DNA of 64,000 bases from Methylomonas sp. ZR1 (GTDB taxonomy: Bacteria; Pseudomonadota; Gammaproteobacteria; Methylococcales; Methylomonadaceae). The notes below the pieces were generated by a model. The model saw only the letters and a program-made list of their open reading frames with translations. It was not told where the DNA came from and ran no database searches. Location: contig NZ_RCST01000001.1 of assembly GCF_013141865.1 (NCBI RefSeq), forward strand, positions 3,038,001-3,102,000. The letters run 5' to 3'. A program made the translations under genes and the position numbers. How positions within the stretch are numbered: position 1 is the first letter of the stretch; each line of letters begins with the position of its first letter. This document shows, piece after piece, positions 7,329-16,912 of the stretch.

Positions 7329-10300
7329 ATGATCGAGCGTCTTATCGCGTTTTGTTTGCAACAACGGCTGATGGTGATCGGTGCCACCTTGGCGATTGCC
7401 GTCTCCGGCATCATCGCCTTCGAAAATTTGCCGGTACAAGCCTTTCCGGACGTACAAAACGTCTTTGTGCAGGTCGTCACCCAGTTTCCCGGCCAAGCGC
7501 CGGAAGAAGTGGAAAAACAGATTTCGCTGCCCATCGAACGGGAAATGAACGGCTTGCCGCATTTGTTGAATATGCGTTCTGTATCCATCTTCGGCCTTTC
7601 GGTGGTAACACTGACTTTCGATGACACCGCTGAAGATTATTTCTCGCGCCAGCAAGTACTGGAGCGTCTGCAATATGCCGAGATTCCCGACGAAGCCAAA
7701 CCACAACTGGGTCCGCTATCCACCGGCGTCGGTGAGATTTTGCGTTACGTGATCGATGCCAGAAATCTGCCACTGATTGAGCAACGGGCCTTGCAGGATT
7801 GGATCATCGAGCCGCGCTTGCGCTCGGTGCAGGGGGTTGCCGACGTGGTCGGTTTCGGCGGCGGCGTGAAGGAATACAAAGTCGCCGCCAAGCCGGACCG
7901 CTTAAAAAATTATCGCATCGACCTGAACCAGGTGTTTCAGGCGATTGCCGCCAACAACACCAATACCGGCGGCGGCTACATCGAACACGGCGACGAAGCC
8001 CTGGTGGTGCGCGGCACCGGCTTGTTAAAGTCAGCGGAAGAAATCGGCGAAATCGTCGTCACCACCAACGACGGCGTACCGGTGCGCATCAAAGACGTCG
8101 CGGACATCAGCGTTGGGCCGCAGCCGCGCAATGGCATGGTGGGCATGAACCAGCGCGACGATGTGGTCGAGGGCATCGTGTTGTTGATCAAAGGCCGCGA
8201 CGCGGTCAACGTGCTGGATGGGGTGAAACAGAAAATCAAGGAACTCAACGACTTCGGCTTACCGCCGGGCGTGAAGATCACACCATTCTATGATCGCACC
8301 GAACTGGTAGGCCACACCATCCATACCGTCGAACACAACATGATAGAAGGCGCGGTGTTGATCCTGATTATCCTGCTGGTATTTTTGCGGCGCTTCGTCG
8401 CGGCGCTGCTGGTGACCCTGATTATCCCGCTCTCCTTGCTGTTCGCGTTCATTTTGGTGGATCTGGGCGGCATCTCTGCCAATCTAATTTCCTTGGGCGC
8501 CATCGACTTCGGCATCATCGTTGACGGCGCGGTGGTATTGGTGGAAGCCGTGATGGTGCAAGTCACGCTGGATTTGCAACGCAACGCCGATATTCGCCAT
8601 CTGCGGCAATCGCTGCTCACCACCGCCACTGAAATGGGCCGGCCCATCCTGTTTTCCAAGGCCATTATCATCATTGCTTTCTTGCCGATTTTTACCTTCC
8701 AGCGCGTGGAAGCCAAAATTTTTTCGCCGATGGCCTACACCCTGAGCTTTGCACTGGTGGCATCCATGCTGTTCAGCCTAACCTTCATGCCGGCCATGCT
8801 CACCTATCTACTGGGCCCTAAGTTGGCAGAACAACACAATCCGCTGGTGCATGCGATGGAACATCGTTACCGTCAAGTGCTGGAGTGGGTATTACGGCAT
8901 GCGCGAACGGTGTTTATTAGCGCGATCACCGCGCTGGTGCTGAGCTTCATGTCTGTAAAACTAATCGGCACCGAGTTTATGCCCAAACTCGACGAGGGCA
9001 ATATCTGGCTGACCATCACGCTGCCGACGCCCGTATCGCTGAGCACGGCCAAACAACTGGAACAGCAAGTGCGCGAAACCCTGGAAACCTTTCCGGAAGC
9101 CAAAACCATCATCACCCAGCTGGGCCGCCCGGAAGACGGCACCGATCCCAAAGGTTTCAACAACCTGGAAGTGCTGATCGATTTAAAGCCCAAGGATACC
9201 TGGCGTTACAAACGCAAAGACGATCTGGTGCAGGCCATGGACAAGGCGCTGGCGATTTTTCCGGGCATACTCACCAACTTTTCCCAGGTGATTCAGGACA
9301 ACGTCGAAGAAGCCATTTCCGGCGTGAAGGGCGAAATCGCCATCAAAATCTTTGGTAGCGATTTGCAAACCTTGCAGGACAGAGCCGATCAAGTCACGCA
9401 TATCCTGGCCGGCATACAGGGGGCCACCGATGTCGCCGCCGAACAGCAGGCCGGCCTGGCGCAAGTGATCGTGGATATCGACCGGACCAAGGTTTCCCGC
9501 TACGGCATCAATGTCGCCGATGTGGAACGGGTGATGGAAATCGGCATGGGCGGCAAGGCGGCGTCGCAGTTTCTGGAGGGCGAACGCCGGTTCGACATCA
9601 CCTTGCGTTACGAGGATAGCGCCCGCAATTCGGTGGCCAATCTGGAAAGTTTGACGGTGCAAACCCCAACCGGCCAACGCATTCCGCTCTCCGAGCTGGC
9701 CACCATCAAAATCAACCAAGGTGCGTCCCGTATCAGCCGCGAAGACAATATGCGGCGAATTGCCATCAAATGTAACCTAATCGACCGCGACCAAGGCAGC
9801 TTCGTGGCCGAGGCCCAACAAAAAGTCGCTGCGCAAGTCGATTTGCCGCCCGGCTATCACATCGTTTGGAGCGGCCAGTTCGAGAATCAACAACGGGCGA
9901 TGAAACGTTTAGCCATCATCGTGCCTATTAGTTTGGGACTCATTTTCGTGTTGCTGTTCTGGGCGTTCATGTCGGTTAAAAATGCCTTGCTGATCGTGAT
10001 GAACGTGCCGTTTGCGATGATAGGCGGCTTGCTGATTCTATTGGCTACCGGCATTAACCTAAGCGTGTCCGCCGCCGTCGGCTTTATTGCCTTGTTTGGG
10101 ATTGCGGTGCAGAACGGCGTGATTTTGGTCTCGCAATTGAACAAATTGCGCCGGGACGGCCAAAAACTGCATGATGCCATCGTCAACGGCTCCGTAAGCC
10201 GCTTACGGCCTGTAGTAATGACAGCCTTAATGGCGATGCTGGGTTTATTTCCGGCTGCACTGTCCACCAGCGTCGGTTCGGAAACCGCCAAACCGTTTGC

Positions 10301-10397
10301 TATTGTCATCATCGGCGGCTTGATCACCGCCACGATTTTGACCTTAACCTTGCTACCCGCTTTGTATCGTTATTTTGCCGAGCCTGACGAGCTTTAG
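7329..10397 (+). CDS. Heavy-metal RND efflux pump (CzcA/CnrA-like, HME family)
   Basis: This 1022-residue inner-membrane proton/metal antiporter has the 12-helix RND layout with two large periplasmic loops (about 30-340 and 550-870). The helix-4 signature reads DFGIIVDGAVVLVEAVM, with D393 as its first acidic residue. This resembles the DFG...DGA....E signature of divalent-cation exporters (Zn/Co/Ni; HME1-3) rather than the Cu/Ag (CusA, HME4) signature. The N-terminus MIERLIAFCLQQRLMVIG and the loop PVQAFPDVQNVFVQVVTQ are also HME-like. Substrate is inferred: the neighbouring bufferin genes point to copper, but the signature points to divalent cations. Confidence 0.95.
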   Translation: MIERLIAFCLQQRLMVIGATLAIAVSGIIAFENLPVQAFPDVQNVFVQVVTQFPGQAPEEVEKQISLPIEREMNGLPHLLNMRSVSIFGLSVVTLTFDDTAEDYFSRQQVLERLQYAEIPDEAKPQLGPLSTGVGEILRYVIDARNLPLIEQRALQDWIIEPRLRSVQGVADVVGFGGGVKEYKVAAKPDRLKNYRIDLNQVFQAIAANNTNTGGGYIEHGDEALVVRGTGLLKSAEEIGEIVVTTNDGVPVRIKDVADISVGPQPRNGMVGMNQRDDVVEGIVLLIKGRDAVNVLDGVKQKIKELNDFGLPPGVKITPFYDRTELVGHTIHTVEHNMIEGAVLILIILLVFLRRFVAALLVTLIIPLSLLFAFILVDLGGISANLISLGAIDFGIIVDGAVVLVEAVMVQVTLDLQRNADIRHLRQSLLTTATEMGRPILFSKAIIIIAFLPIFTFQRVEAKIFSPMAYTLSFALVASMLFSLTFMPAMLTYLLGPKLAEQHNPLVHAMEHRYRQVLEWVLRHARTVFISAITALVLSFMSVKLIGTEFMPKLDEGNIWLTITLPTPVSLSTAKQLEQQVRETLETFPEAKTIITQLGRPEDGTDPKGFNNLEVLIDLKPKDTWRYKRKDDLVQAMDKALAIFPGILTNFSQVIQDNVEEAISGVKGEIAIKIFGSDLQTLQDRADQVTHILAGIQGATDVAAEQQAGLAQVIVDIDRTKVSRYGINVADVERVMEIGMGGKAASQFLEGERRFDITLRYEDSARNSVANLESLTVQTPTGQRIPLSELATIKINQGASRISREDNMRRIAIKCNLIDRDQGSFVAEAQQKVAAQVDLPPGYHIVWSGQFENQQRAMKRLAIIVPISLGLIFVLLFWAFMSVKNALLIVMNVPFAMIGGLLILLATGINLSVSAAVGFIALFGIAVQNGVILVSQLNKLRRDGQKLHDAIVNGSVSRLRPVVMTALMAMLGLFPAALSTSVGSETAKPFAIVIIGGLITATILTLTLLPALYRYFAEPDEL

Positions 10398-10406
10398 GGG
10401 ACTACT

Positions 10407-10733
10407 ATGAAAGAAATTCGCGCCTACGTGCAGCCGCACAAGCTCAGCCAGATCACGATGGCATTACTGGAAATACCGGGTTTTCCGGGGATGTCGATCA
10501 TGGATTGCGAAGGCTTCGGCCGCGAGCGCACTGAACACTCGCAAGATTACAAACCGTTTCTCGTGAAAAAGCGTCTGGAGATTTTCTCACCGGACAACTT
10601 AGTGGAGATTATTTTCGAAACCATCCTGCGCACGGCCCATAGCGGGCATCATGGTGACGGCAAGGTGTATATTCTGGACGTGCTGGAAGGCGGCCGCGTC
10701 AGCAGCGGCGAACGGGATAAGGATTTGGGTTGA
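10407..10733 (+). CDS. PII-NG type PII-like protein of metal-efflux operons
   Basis: This 108-residue protein has the PII ferredoxin-like fold. The N-terminus MKEIRAYVQPHKLSQI aligns with GlnB, and the C-terminal GDGKVYILDVLEGGRVSSGE matches the PII C-terminal signature. The T-loop lacks the uridylylated tyrosine context of GlnB/GlnK. PII-NG proteins are a described subgroup encoded next to heavy-metal RND pumps, as here (9 bp after the pump gene). Known family and linkage; the ligand and the role (sensing or trimming pump activity) are not established. Confidence 0.88.
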   Translation: MKEIRAYVQPHKLSQITMALLEIPGFPGMSIMDCEGFGRERTEHSQDYKPFLVKKRLEIFSPDNLVEIIFETILRTAHSGHHGDGKVYILDVLEGGRVSSGERDKDLG

Positions 10734-10738
10734 TTCCT

Positions 10739-12202
10739 ATGGACATTCGAGCCGTCGTCGCAAATAGCTGCGCTGTAACAGTGGCGTTGCTGCTCTGGGT
10801 GGCCAACGCCAAGGCCGAGCAACCAATCGATGACTCTAAAGACGGTAATTTTTCCTTTATGCAGCTGCTGGCCGACCACGACCTGCACGATACGGCCGAC
10901 GAACGCTGGAATGCCTATGGTCAGGCCACTTACATATCCAGCTGGAAACCGGCCTTCCCTGCTCAATACACCAACCTCAACGGCACCCCGCATTCGCTGC
11001 TGCCCAATGCCGAGCGCGCCTTTACCGGCACCGTCACCGCCTATTTTGGCTTGAAAGCCTGGCAAGGCGGCGAAATTTATTTGGCGCCGGAGATGATTTC
11101 CGAACTGCCCTTGTCCGACCTGAAAGGTCTGGGCGGCAGCATCCAAAACTTTGAATTGCAAAAGTCCGGCTCGGTGAGCGCTACTTGGTATAAATCGCGT
11201 TTCTACTTAAAACAGACCTTTAATCTGGGTGGCGACAGCCATGCGGTGAGCTCCGGCCCACTGCAACTGGCAGGCAGCGCCGACAGCCGGCGGTTGGTGA
11301 TCACCGGCGGCAATCTCAGCATCCTGGATATTTTCGATAAAAACAGCTATGCCGCCGACTTACGCCAGCAGTTTCTGAATATGGCGTTTCTGACCAACGC
11401 CGCTTACGACTTTGCAGCCGACGCCCGCGGTTATAGCGTGGGGTTGGCAGCGGAATACTATTTTGACGACTGGACATTTCGATTGGGTCGCTTCGCCACA
11501 CCGCAAAATCCGAACGACTTGCCGCTGGATTTTCGGCTGTTCAAATATTACGGAGACCAAATGGAACTTGAGCATCGCCATGAGCTTTTCAAGCAACCGG
11601 GTGCCGTCAGACTCTTAGCCTATCGGAACCGCGAACGGATGGGACGCTGGGACGAGGCCATCGCCGCCTACCAGGCCAATCCGGCGCAAAACGCCGCTAC
11701 TTGCACAAGCTTTAATTACGACTCTACGAACAGTAGCGCCCCCGATCTATGCTGGGTCCGCAAAGCCAACGTCAAAATAGGCATAGGCATCAACATCGAG
11801 CAACAGTTAGTTGATGGTGTCGGCGTATTTTTACGCGGCATGGTCAGCGACGGCAAAACCGAAGTGTATTCCTATACCTCGGCGGATCGCTCGCTCTCCT
11901 TCGGCAGCTTAATCGGCGGCGACAGTTGGGGCCGGCATTACGATGCTCTCGGAGTCGCTTACGCTTGCAGCTGGATTTCCGCCGGACATGCCGAGTATTT
12001 GCGCCTGGGCGGTGTGGACGGTTTTATCGGTGACGGCAATCTGCGTTACCGGCCCGAGCAAGTGGTGGATATTTATTACAAACTGCGCCTGCTGCCCTCC
12101 GCCTGGATGACCCTGGACTATCAGCACATCGCTAACCCCGCCTACAACGCGGATCGTGGGCCGGTTGATGTCTATGGCGTCAGAGCGCATTTTGAGTTCT
12201 AG
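10739..12202 (+). CDS. Outer-membrane porin, OprB/alginate-export-like
   Basis: The 487-residue beta-barrel protein has a signal peptide (hydrophobic core AVTVALLLWVANAKAEQ). It is followed by a sequence resembling carbohydrate-selective porins (ERWNAYGQATYISSWKPAFPAQYTNLNG and the C-terminal DIYYKLRLL...TLDYQHIANPAYNADRGPVDVYGVRAHFEF, ending in phenylalanine). I use ATG 10739, 5 bp after the PII-NG stop; a TTG at 10730 would overlap that stop. Operon position suggests co-expression with the efflux genes. Porins of this class are common in sugar or alginate export clusters, so its presence here is unusual. The substrate cannot be inferred. Confidence 0.75.
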   Translation: MDIRAVVANSCAVTVALLLWVANAKAEQPIDDSKDGNFSFMQLLADHDLHDTADERWNAYGQATYISSWKPAFPAQYTNLNGTPHSLLPNAERAFTGTVTAYFGLKAWQGGEIYLAPEMISELPLSDLKGLGGSIQNFELQKSGSVSATWYKSRFYLKQTFNLGGDSHAVSSGPLQLAGSADSRRLVITGGNLSILDIFDKNSYAADLRQQFLNMAFLTNAAYDFAADARGYSVGLAAEYYFDDWTFRLGRFATPQNPNDLPLDFRLFKYYGDQMELEHRHELFKQPGAVRLLAYRNRERMGRWDEAIAAYQANPAQNAATCTSFNYDSTNSSAPDLCWVRKANVKIGIGINIEQQLVDGVGVFLRGMVSDGKTEVYSYTSADRSLSFGSLIGGDSWGRHYDALGVAYACSWISAGHAEYLRLGGVDGFIGDGNLRYRPEQVVDIYYKLRLLPSAWMTLDYQHIANPAYNADRGPVDVYGVRAHFEF

Positions 12203-13244
12203 GCAAAACTTCAGGAGTTCCCATGCCCCCTCTTTAAAACATCTAAGCCTTTGTCTGCTGTTACTGCTTACTCCGCACATTAGCGTCGCGGAACAATCTT
12301 TGGCAATTGGCGAGGGTGAACGCCTACTGGTGCTGGCGCCGCATCCCGACGATGAAAGTTTAAGCGCTGCCGGACTCAGCCAACAGGTTTTAGCCCGAGG
12401 CGGCACAGTGCGCAGCTCAGTCGTCACAGCCGGCGATGCTTACGTCGGCGCGGTGATGCTGGATAGCGGGAAGCGCAACCCATCGGCAGCGGATTATCTG
12501 GACTTTGGCGAAAAGCGGTTGGAAGAGTCGCGGCGCGCGGCTCAGCTGCTCGGCAATGGTTTTATCCATCTGGATTTACTCGGATTCTCGGATGGCAGTA
12601 TCTACTCGGCGTTAATCTCGCATTGGCGGCGCAACCAGCCGATGCGCTCCGAATATACCGGCTTTGACCACGTCCCCTATCGAGAATCCGAAGATCGGGG
12701 ACTTGCCCAAGACGGCCAGGATCTACTCAACGAGCTGGTAGCCATCCTGCGCGATACCAAACCGACGATTATCGCCTTCCCGGATGTGATGGAAAACGAT
12801 TCCGACCATGCCGGCTTGGGTATGTTTACCTTACTGGCCGTCCATCAGTGGCTATTGGAAAACCCCACTCCACACCTACAGCCCAAATTGCTGGCCTATC
12901 TGATTCATTGGCAACACGGCTGGCCTACCGGCTCAAACTGGGGCATTCCACAGGACTGGAGCGATCAACCGCTGGTATTGCCCGCTGATTTGCCGTTGCG
13001 CGGCCATAGCCGAGCTTGCGTCAATCTATCGCCCGCGCAAATTGATTTAAAGCGGGCTGCGCTGGCCGAATACAAAACTCAGCAACGCATCATGGGCGAT
13101 TTTTTGTCGGCCTTCGTACGCAGCAGCGAGTGCTTTACCCTACTCAAGCCCAACGACGGCAACCGTATCGAACAGGTTTTGGCGCATTGGCGGCAGGTAC
13201 GCAAGACATTTGATAATCATCCCTTGAGTCGGCGTAAAATTTGA
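12174..13244 (+). CDS. Exported PIG-L (LmbE-like) deacetylase
   Basis: This PIG-L family zinc-dependent N-acetylglucosaminyl deacetylase of about 356 residues carries the zinc motif APHPDDES shortly after a hydrophobic signal segment (HLSLCLLLLLTPHISVAEQ), and further downstream SDHAGLGMF, the family's third zinc ligand region. The protein is therefore probably periplasmic or surface-acting and would de-N-acetylate a sugar substrate. The start is uncertain. ATG 12174 (chosen) and TTG 12192 both overlap the porin gene, while a well-placed AGGAG before ATG 12223 leads only to a four-codon frame ending in TAA. It lies in the efflux transcription unit, overlapping the porin gene, which suggests translational coupling. 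Confidence 0.82.
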   Translation: MASERILSSRQNFRSSHAPSLKHLSLCLLLLLTPHISVAEQSLAIGEGERLLVLAPHPDDESLSAAGLSQQVLARGGTVRSSVVTAGDAYVGAVMLDSGKRNPSAADYLDFGEKRLEESRRAAQLLGNGFIHLDLLGFSDGSIYSALISHWRRNQPMRSEYTGFDHVPYRESEDRGLAQDGQDLLNELVAILRDTKPTIIAFPDVMENDSDHAGLGMFTLLAVHQWLLENPTPHLQPKLLAYLIHWQHGWPTGSNWGIPQDWSDQPLVLPADLPLRGHSRACVNLSPAQIDLKRAALAEYKTQQRIMGDFLSAFVRSSECFTLLKPNDGNRIEQVLAHWRQVRKTFDNHPLSRRKI

Positions 13245-13302
13245 AAGGATCTGCCCGCAAACTGGCGCTGCGCTTGGCCGTCAACAACCTGAGATCTCGA
13301 AT

Positions 13303-14727
13303 ATGCTAAAACTTTTGCTACGTCCGGTCATTTTCGTCACGATCGTGATGAGCATATTGGTGATCGGCGAACTGCTGGCCATTGGCCGCCTGACCTGGCG
13401 CAATCATCAACGCATCCAGACCATAGAAACCGACATTGGTAAAGGCCACCATTTGGAAGAAACGATCTTCGAGTTGCTGGAGTTGCAATCCCAATTGGCC
13501 TTGCATCGCAGCAATCCTGACCTGTCGGCCGAACACCTGAATGACATACAAGATCGACTGCTGGATTTACTGCAAGCCCACAACAACGGCACTGATTTCA
13601 CGGTCTCGGTCGATTTGAACACCCTGCAAGCCAAATTCGCCGCCGCCAGCAACGGCGACGCGCAGGCGCTGATCGATTCGGTGAATATGATCCGCCAGGT
13701 ATTGGACAGACAAACCAACGAAGAAGAAAAAATGTTGATCGGGGTTGAAGACGACAGTCAACTGGAACTGCAACTTGCGGTCATTTTGCCGCTGCTGCTG
13801 TTTTGGATAGGCCATTATTTCTTTCGCAACAATGTGTTGGAGCCGCTGGATGCCTTACGCGACCTGCTCTCCGGCCTGGCAGAAGGCGTGAAGCAGCCGA
13901 TCACGCGCGAAACGGCCGACCCGATCTTGCGAGACTTGTTCGACCGCTACAATCATTTGGTCGAGCACTTGATCGAACTGGAACAGGAGCATCTGCATTA
14001 CACCAATCGCCTGGAGCAGCAAGTGCGGCAGACCAGTCACGCTTTACTCGAACAAAGCCAGCGCCTAGCCAAAGCCGAGCGCTTGGCAGCCTTGACCGAA
14101 ATGGCCGCCAGCACCGCCCACGAATTGCGTAATCCACTGGCGATTATTCAATTTGCGCTGGAAAATTTGCTGTCCGAAGCCATCGACCCCGATCTGCGCC
14201 AGCGTATCGGTCTATTGCATAGCGAAGTGCAACGCTTGACCAACCACCTGAATGACCTGCTGAGCTCGGCGCGCCACGGCAATAAAATCGCTCAGCCTAC
14301 CGATGTAAATACGGTGGTCAACGACTTGATCACGCTATTTAAATACCAGGCCACCGATAAAATCCAATTTACGGTGCAGGGCAAAGCCGACAGTTCCTTG
14401 ATGCTGCCGGAAATCGAATTCCGCCAAGCCCTGTTAAATTTGTTGCAAAACGCTGTGCAGGCCATCGGCACCCGCAACGGTAGCGTAGCGGTGCTTATTG
14501 CCCAAGACGCCCAGCGCCTGTCGCTGACGGTGGTTGATAGCGGCGACGGCTTCGATGAGGCCTTTTTGCGGCAAGGCATTCGTCCGTTTGTCAGCTTGAA
14601 GGAGAAAGGCAGCGGCTTGGGATTGGTGATGGTGCAGCGCTTCGCCAAAGACCTGGGCGGCCAGCTCAAACTGGACAACGATGCCGCCGGCCACGGCCGG
14701 GTCAGCCTGAGCTTACCTTTGATTTGA
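13303..14727 (+). CDS. Sensor histidine kinase with two membrane helices
   Basis: The 474-residue kinase has an N-terminal transmembrane helix (about 5-26), a helical periplasmic segment of about 130 residues, and a second helix (about 150-167, LAVILPLLLFWIGHYFF). A HAMP-like linker, a HisKA domain (AHELRNPLAIIQ, phospho-accepting H273) and an HATPase domain follow (N box LLNLLQNAVQAI, G1 VVDSGDGFD, G2 KGSGLGLVMV). The small periplasmic domain is helical with no recognised ligand motif. The gene lies 88 bp upstream of the NtrC-type regulator gene and probably forms a two-component pair with it. Position downstream of the efflux genes suggests metal or envelope stress sensing. Confidence 0.92.
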   Translation: MLKLLLRPVIFVTIVMSILVIGELLAIGRLTWRNHQRIQTIETDIGKGHHLEETIFELLELQSQLALHRSNPDLSAEHLNDIQDRLLDLLQAHNNGTDFTVSVDLNTLQAKFAAASNGDAQALIDSVNMIRQVLDRQTNEEEKMLIGVEDDSQLELQLAVILPLLLFWIGHYFFRNNVLEPLDALRDLLSGLAEGVKQPITRETADPILRDLFDRYNHLVEHLIELEQEHLHYTNRLEQQVRQTSHALLEQSQRLAKAERLAALTEMAASTAHELRNPLAIIQFALENLLSEAIDPDLRQRIGLLHSEVQRLTNHLNDLLSSARHGNKIAQPTDVNTVVNDLITLFKYQATDKIQFTVQGKADSSLMLPEIEFRQALLNLLQNAVQAIGTRNGSVAVLIAQDAQRLSLTVVDSGDGFDEAFLRQGIRPFVSLKEKGSGLGLVMVQRFAKDLGGQLKLDNDAAGHGRVSLSLPLI

Positions 14728-14815
14728 AACGACACACCCGCACAAATTCCAGCAATGCGCCAGCGAATACCCGTAAGTCGCATACAATGCCGTAACTCGC
14801 AAACCAGCCATAACC

Positions 14816-16213
14816 ATGATGACCAATACCCTGTTAATTATTGAAGATGAAGCCCTGTTAGCCTCCGAATTGGCGCGTTACTTTAGCAAGGGTGGCTGGG
14901 AAGTCAGCATTGCCCATTCCCTGCAACAAGCCGAACAGTTTCTCAGCGGACAAGCGCTGGACCCGCTGGTGGTGTTATCGGATATGAACCTGCCGGACGG
15001 CAACGCGCTGGATTTGCTGGAGAAACTCAAACCGGAAATCGGCAGCAGTGAATGGGTGTTTCTGACCGGCTACGGCAGCGTCGCCGATTCGGTGCGCGCG
15101 GTGCGCCTGGGCGCGTACGACTTTATCGAAAAACCCTGCTCGCTGGACCGCTTGAATCTGTTAGTGGAAGGCGCCGCCCGTAGCGCTCGCGCCCAACGCC
15201 GCCTGGAACAACAAACCGCGTCGCAAAACCATCAATACAGCATCGACAGTTTGATCGGCTCCAGCCCGGCCATGAACCAGCTGCGGGCCATGCTGAAACA
15301 AATTGCCAACGTGCCCTTCTCCAGCCTGATCGTCAGCGGCGAAACCGGCACCGGCAAGGGCATGATCTCCCGCATTCTGCACTATTCCGGCAGCCGCGCC
15401 GCGGCACCCTTGGTGGAGATCAACTGCGCGGCCCTGCCGCGCGAATTGTTGGAAGCCGAATTATTCGGTTACGAAGCCGGCGCCTTTACCGGCGCGAAAA
15501 AACGCCATCGCGGCCTGTTCGAGCAAGCGCATACCGGCACGCTGTTTTTGGATGAAATCGGTGAAATGGACCTGGATTTGCAAAGCAAGCTGTTAAAAGC
15601 CGTGGAAGATCTACGCATCCGCCGGGTGGGCGGCGAAACCGAGATAAACATCGATGTCCAAATCATCGCCGCCACCAACCTGGACCTGGTGGAAAAAGTG
15701 GCCGAAGGCTTGTTCCGCCGCGATTTGTATCATCGCTTAAACGTCATCAACATCCGCATGCCGGCCCTGCGCGAACATAAGCAGGACCTGGATCAATTGG
15801 TGCCGCAATTCATCGCCGAATGCAATCGCAAATCGGCCAAGTCGGTCAGCCACATTCCGGAGCAAGCCTGGCAGATGCTGAAAAGCTACGATTGGCCCGG
15901 CAATATCCGCGAGCTGCACAATGTGCTGGAGCGCTGCGTGTTGTTGTCCAACGATCATAATTTGCCGGTGGAATGGTTGCAGCTACAAGCCCCGCAAGCG
16001 ACGACGGCCACACACAACGCCAAAGTCAATCAGGAAGGCGTGTTCATTCCGCTGGACGGCAGCATCAGTCTGCACGAAATGGAAAAATTCATCATCCAGG
16101 AAGCGCTAAACCGTAATGACGCCAACGTCACCGGCGCGGCGCGGATGCTAGGCACCACCCGGGAAACATTACGCTACCGGGTACAGAAGTATCATTTGAA
16201 ATGTAAATTTTGA
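14816..16213 (+). CDS. NtrC-family sigma-54 response regulator
   Basis: The 465-residue regulator has a receiver domain (about 1-125, phospho-accepting D56 in VLSDMNLPDG), an AAA+ domain (Walker A GETGTGKG starting at 175, sigma-54 loop GAFTGA at 222, Walker B TLFLDEIGEMD) and a Fis-type C-terminal helix-turn-helix (GAARMLGTTRETLRYRVQKY). All motifs needed to activate sigma-54 promoters are intact. It is the cognate partner of the kinase encoded just upstream and a second candidate activator for the two sigma-54 promoters in this cluster. The double ATG (14816/14819) leaves a one-residue ambiguity. Confidence 0.94.
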   Translation: MMTNTLLIIEDEALLASELARYFSKGGWEVSIAHSLQQAEQFLSGQALDPLVVLSDMNLPDGNALDLLEKLKPEIGSSEWVFLTGYGSVADSVRAVRLGAYDFIEKPCSLDRLNLLVEGAARSARAQRRLEQQTASQNHQYSIDSLIGSSPAMNQLRAMLKQIANVPFSSLIVSGETGTGKGMISRILHYSGSRAAAPLVEINCAALPRELLEAELFGYEAGAFTGAKKRHRGLFEQAHTGTLFLDEIGEMDLDLQSKLLKAVEDLRIRRVGGETEINIDVQIIAATNLDLVEKVAEGLFRRDLYHRLNVINIRMPALREHKQDLDQLVPQFIAECNRKSAKSVSHIPEQAWQMLKSYDWPGNIRELHNVLERCVLLSNDHNLPVEWLQLQAPQATTATHNAKVNQEGVFIPLDGSISLHEMEKFIIQEALNRNDANVTGAARMLGTTRETLRYRVQKYHLKCKF

Positions 16214-16793
16214 GCAGAGCTGGTGCGGGTTGGCTAATACGGGAGAGATTTATCTCGGGCAAAAAAATGCGCCCTGCCTGTCCGAAGAACTTCGACCAAA
16301 CAGAGCGCCACGTCCACACATGAGAACAGGTAGGAGTAACAACACAATCTAAGTAGAGCAAAGTTGATGCCAAATAGCCGACGCCTTGATTTTTATGGAC
16401 TTATGCGAATGGCAGCCGATAAAACGCCGGGAGATTTGCACCAGATACAACCAAAATCCGGCTGTTTTGCACCAGGATGGCTCAATTGGCGTGTCCACAC
16501 CGATGGTTGCGTTCACGAAGCGCAGCATTCGACAAATTTGTGGGGCGTTATCGCTCAGAACCCAACGATTGCACAAAATTACGCCAATTAACAAGCTCGC
16601 GGCGAGATAGCTCGAGTTATTTTGGAGAACCGTGGAGAAAAAGACTCGACGCATTTAGAAGAAATGCCAGGATAACCAAGCAGGGTTTCCCGCCGACGAA
16701 TTCAAACCACCAAGCGACCAAAGCCGGATATCTGGCGCTCGAATGTTCAACCCGCGCAGCTACAAAAATCGAGTCCGGCCTACCGAATTCTTT
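16214..16793. other. Region without a recognisable gene
   Basis: About 580 bp follow the response regulator. Short open frames exist on both strands, but none shows family motifs, a good ribosome-binding site or consistent coding character. There is a short stem GAGAT/ATCTC near 16241-16252, and no clear terminator is seen. It may be remnant sequence. Confidence 0.5.
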
Positions 16794-16880
16794 TAGGGCG
16801 CATCAGCGATAGCGCCATGCGCCGAATGATTTAACACCAACAGACGGCCCATGACGGATACGTCTATTAACCCCTTACGG
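16794..16880. repeat. REP-like repeat, copy 1
   Basis: This segment begins with TAGGGCGCATCAGCGATAGC, continues as CATGCGCCGAATGATTTAA and ends with CCCCTTACGGCCTTG. It is a diverged copy of the elements at about 17319-17420 and 17685-17786. Elements beginning with TAGGGCGCAT...GCGC are common interspersed repeats in gammaproteobacterial genomes (from memory, not searched). Confidence 0.65.
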
Positions 16881-16912
16881 CCTTGTTCTGAAACTTACCC
16901 CGGAGTCCACCC

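Noticed and set aside
13262..13277. TGGCGCTGCGCTTGGC upstream of the histidine kinase as a third sigma-54 promoter
   Set aside because: The -12 GC is replaced by GG at the key position, so the match is below what I would accept.
16364..16812. Several overlapping short frames after the NtrC-type regulator
   Set aside because: No family motifs, poor starts and mutual overlap; the last one reads into a repeat element.
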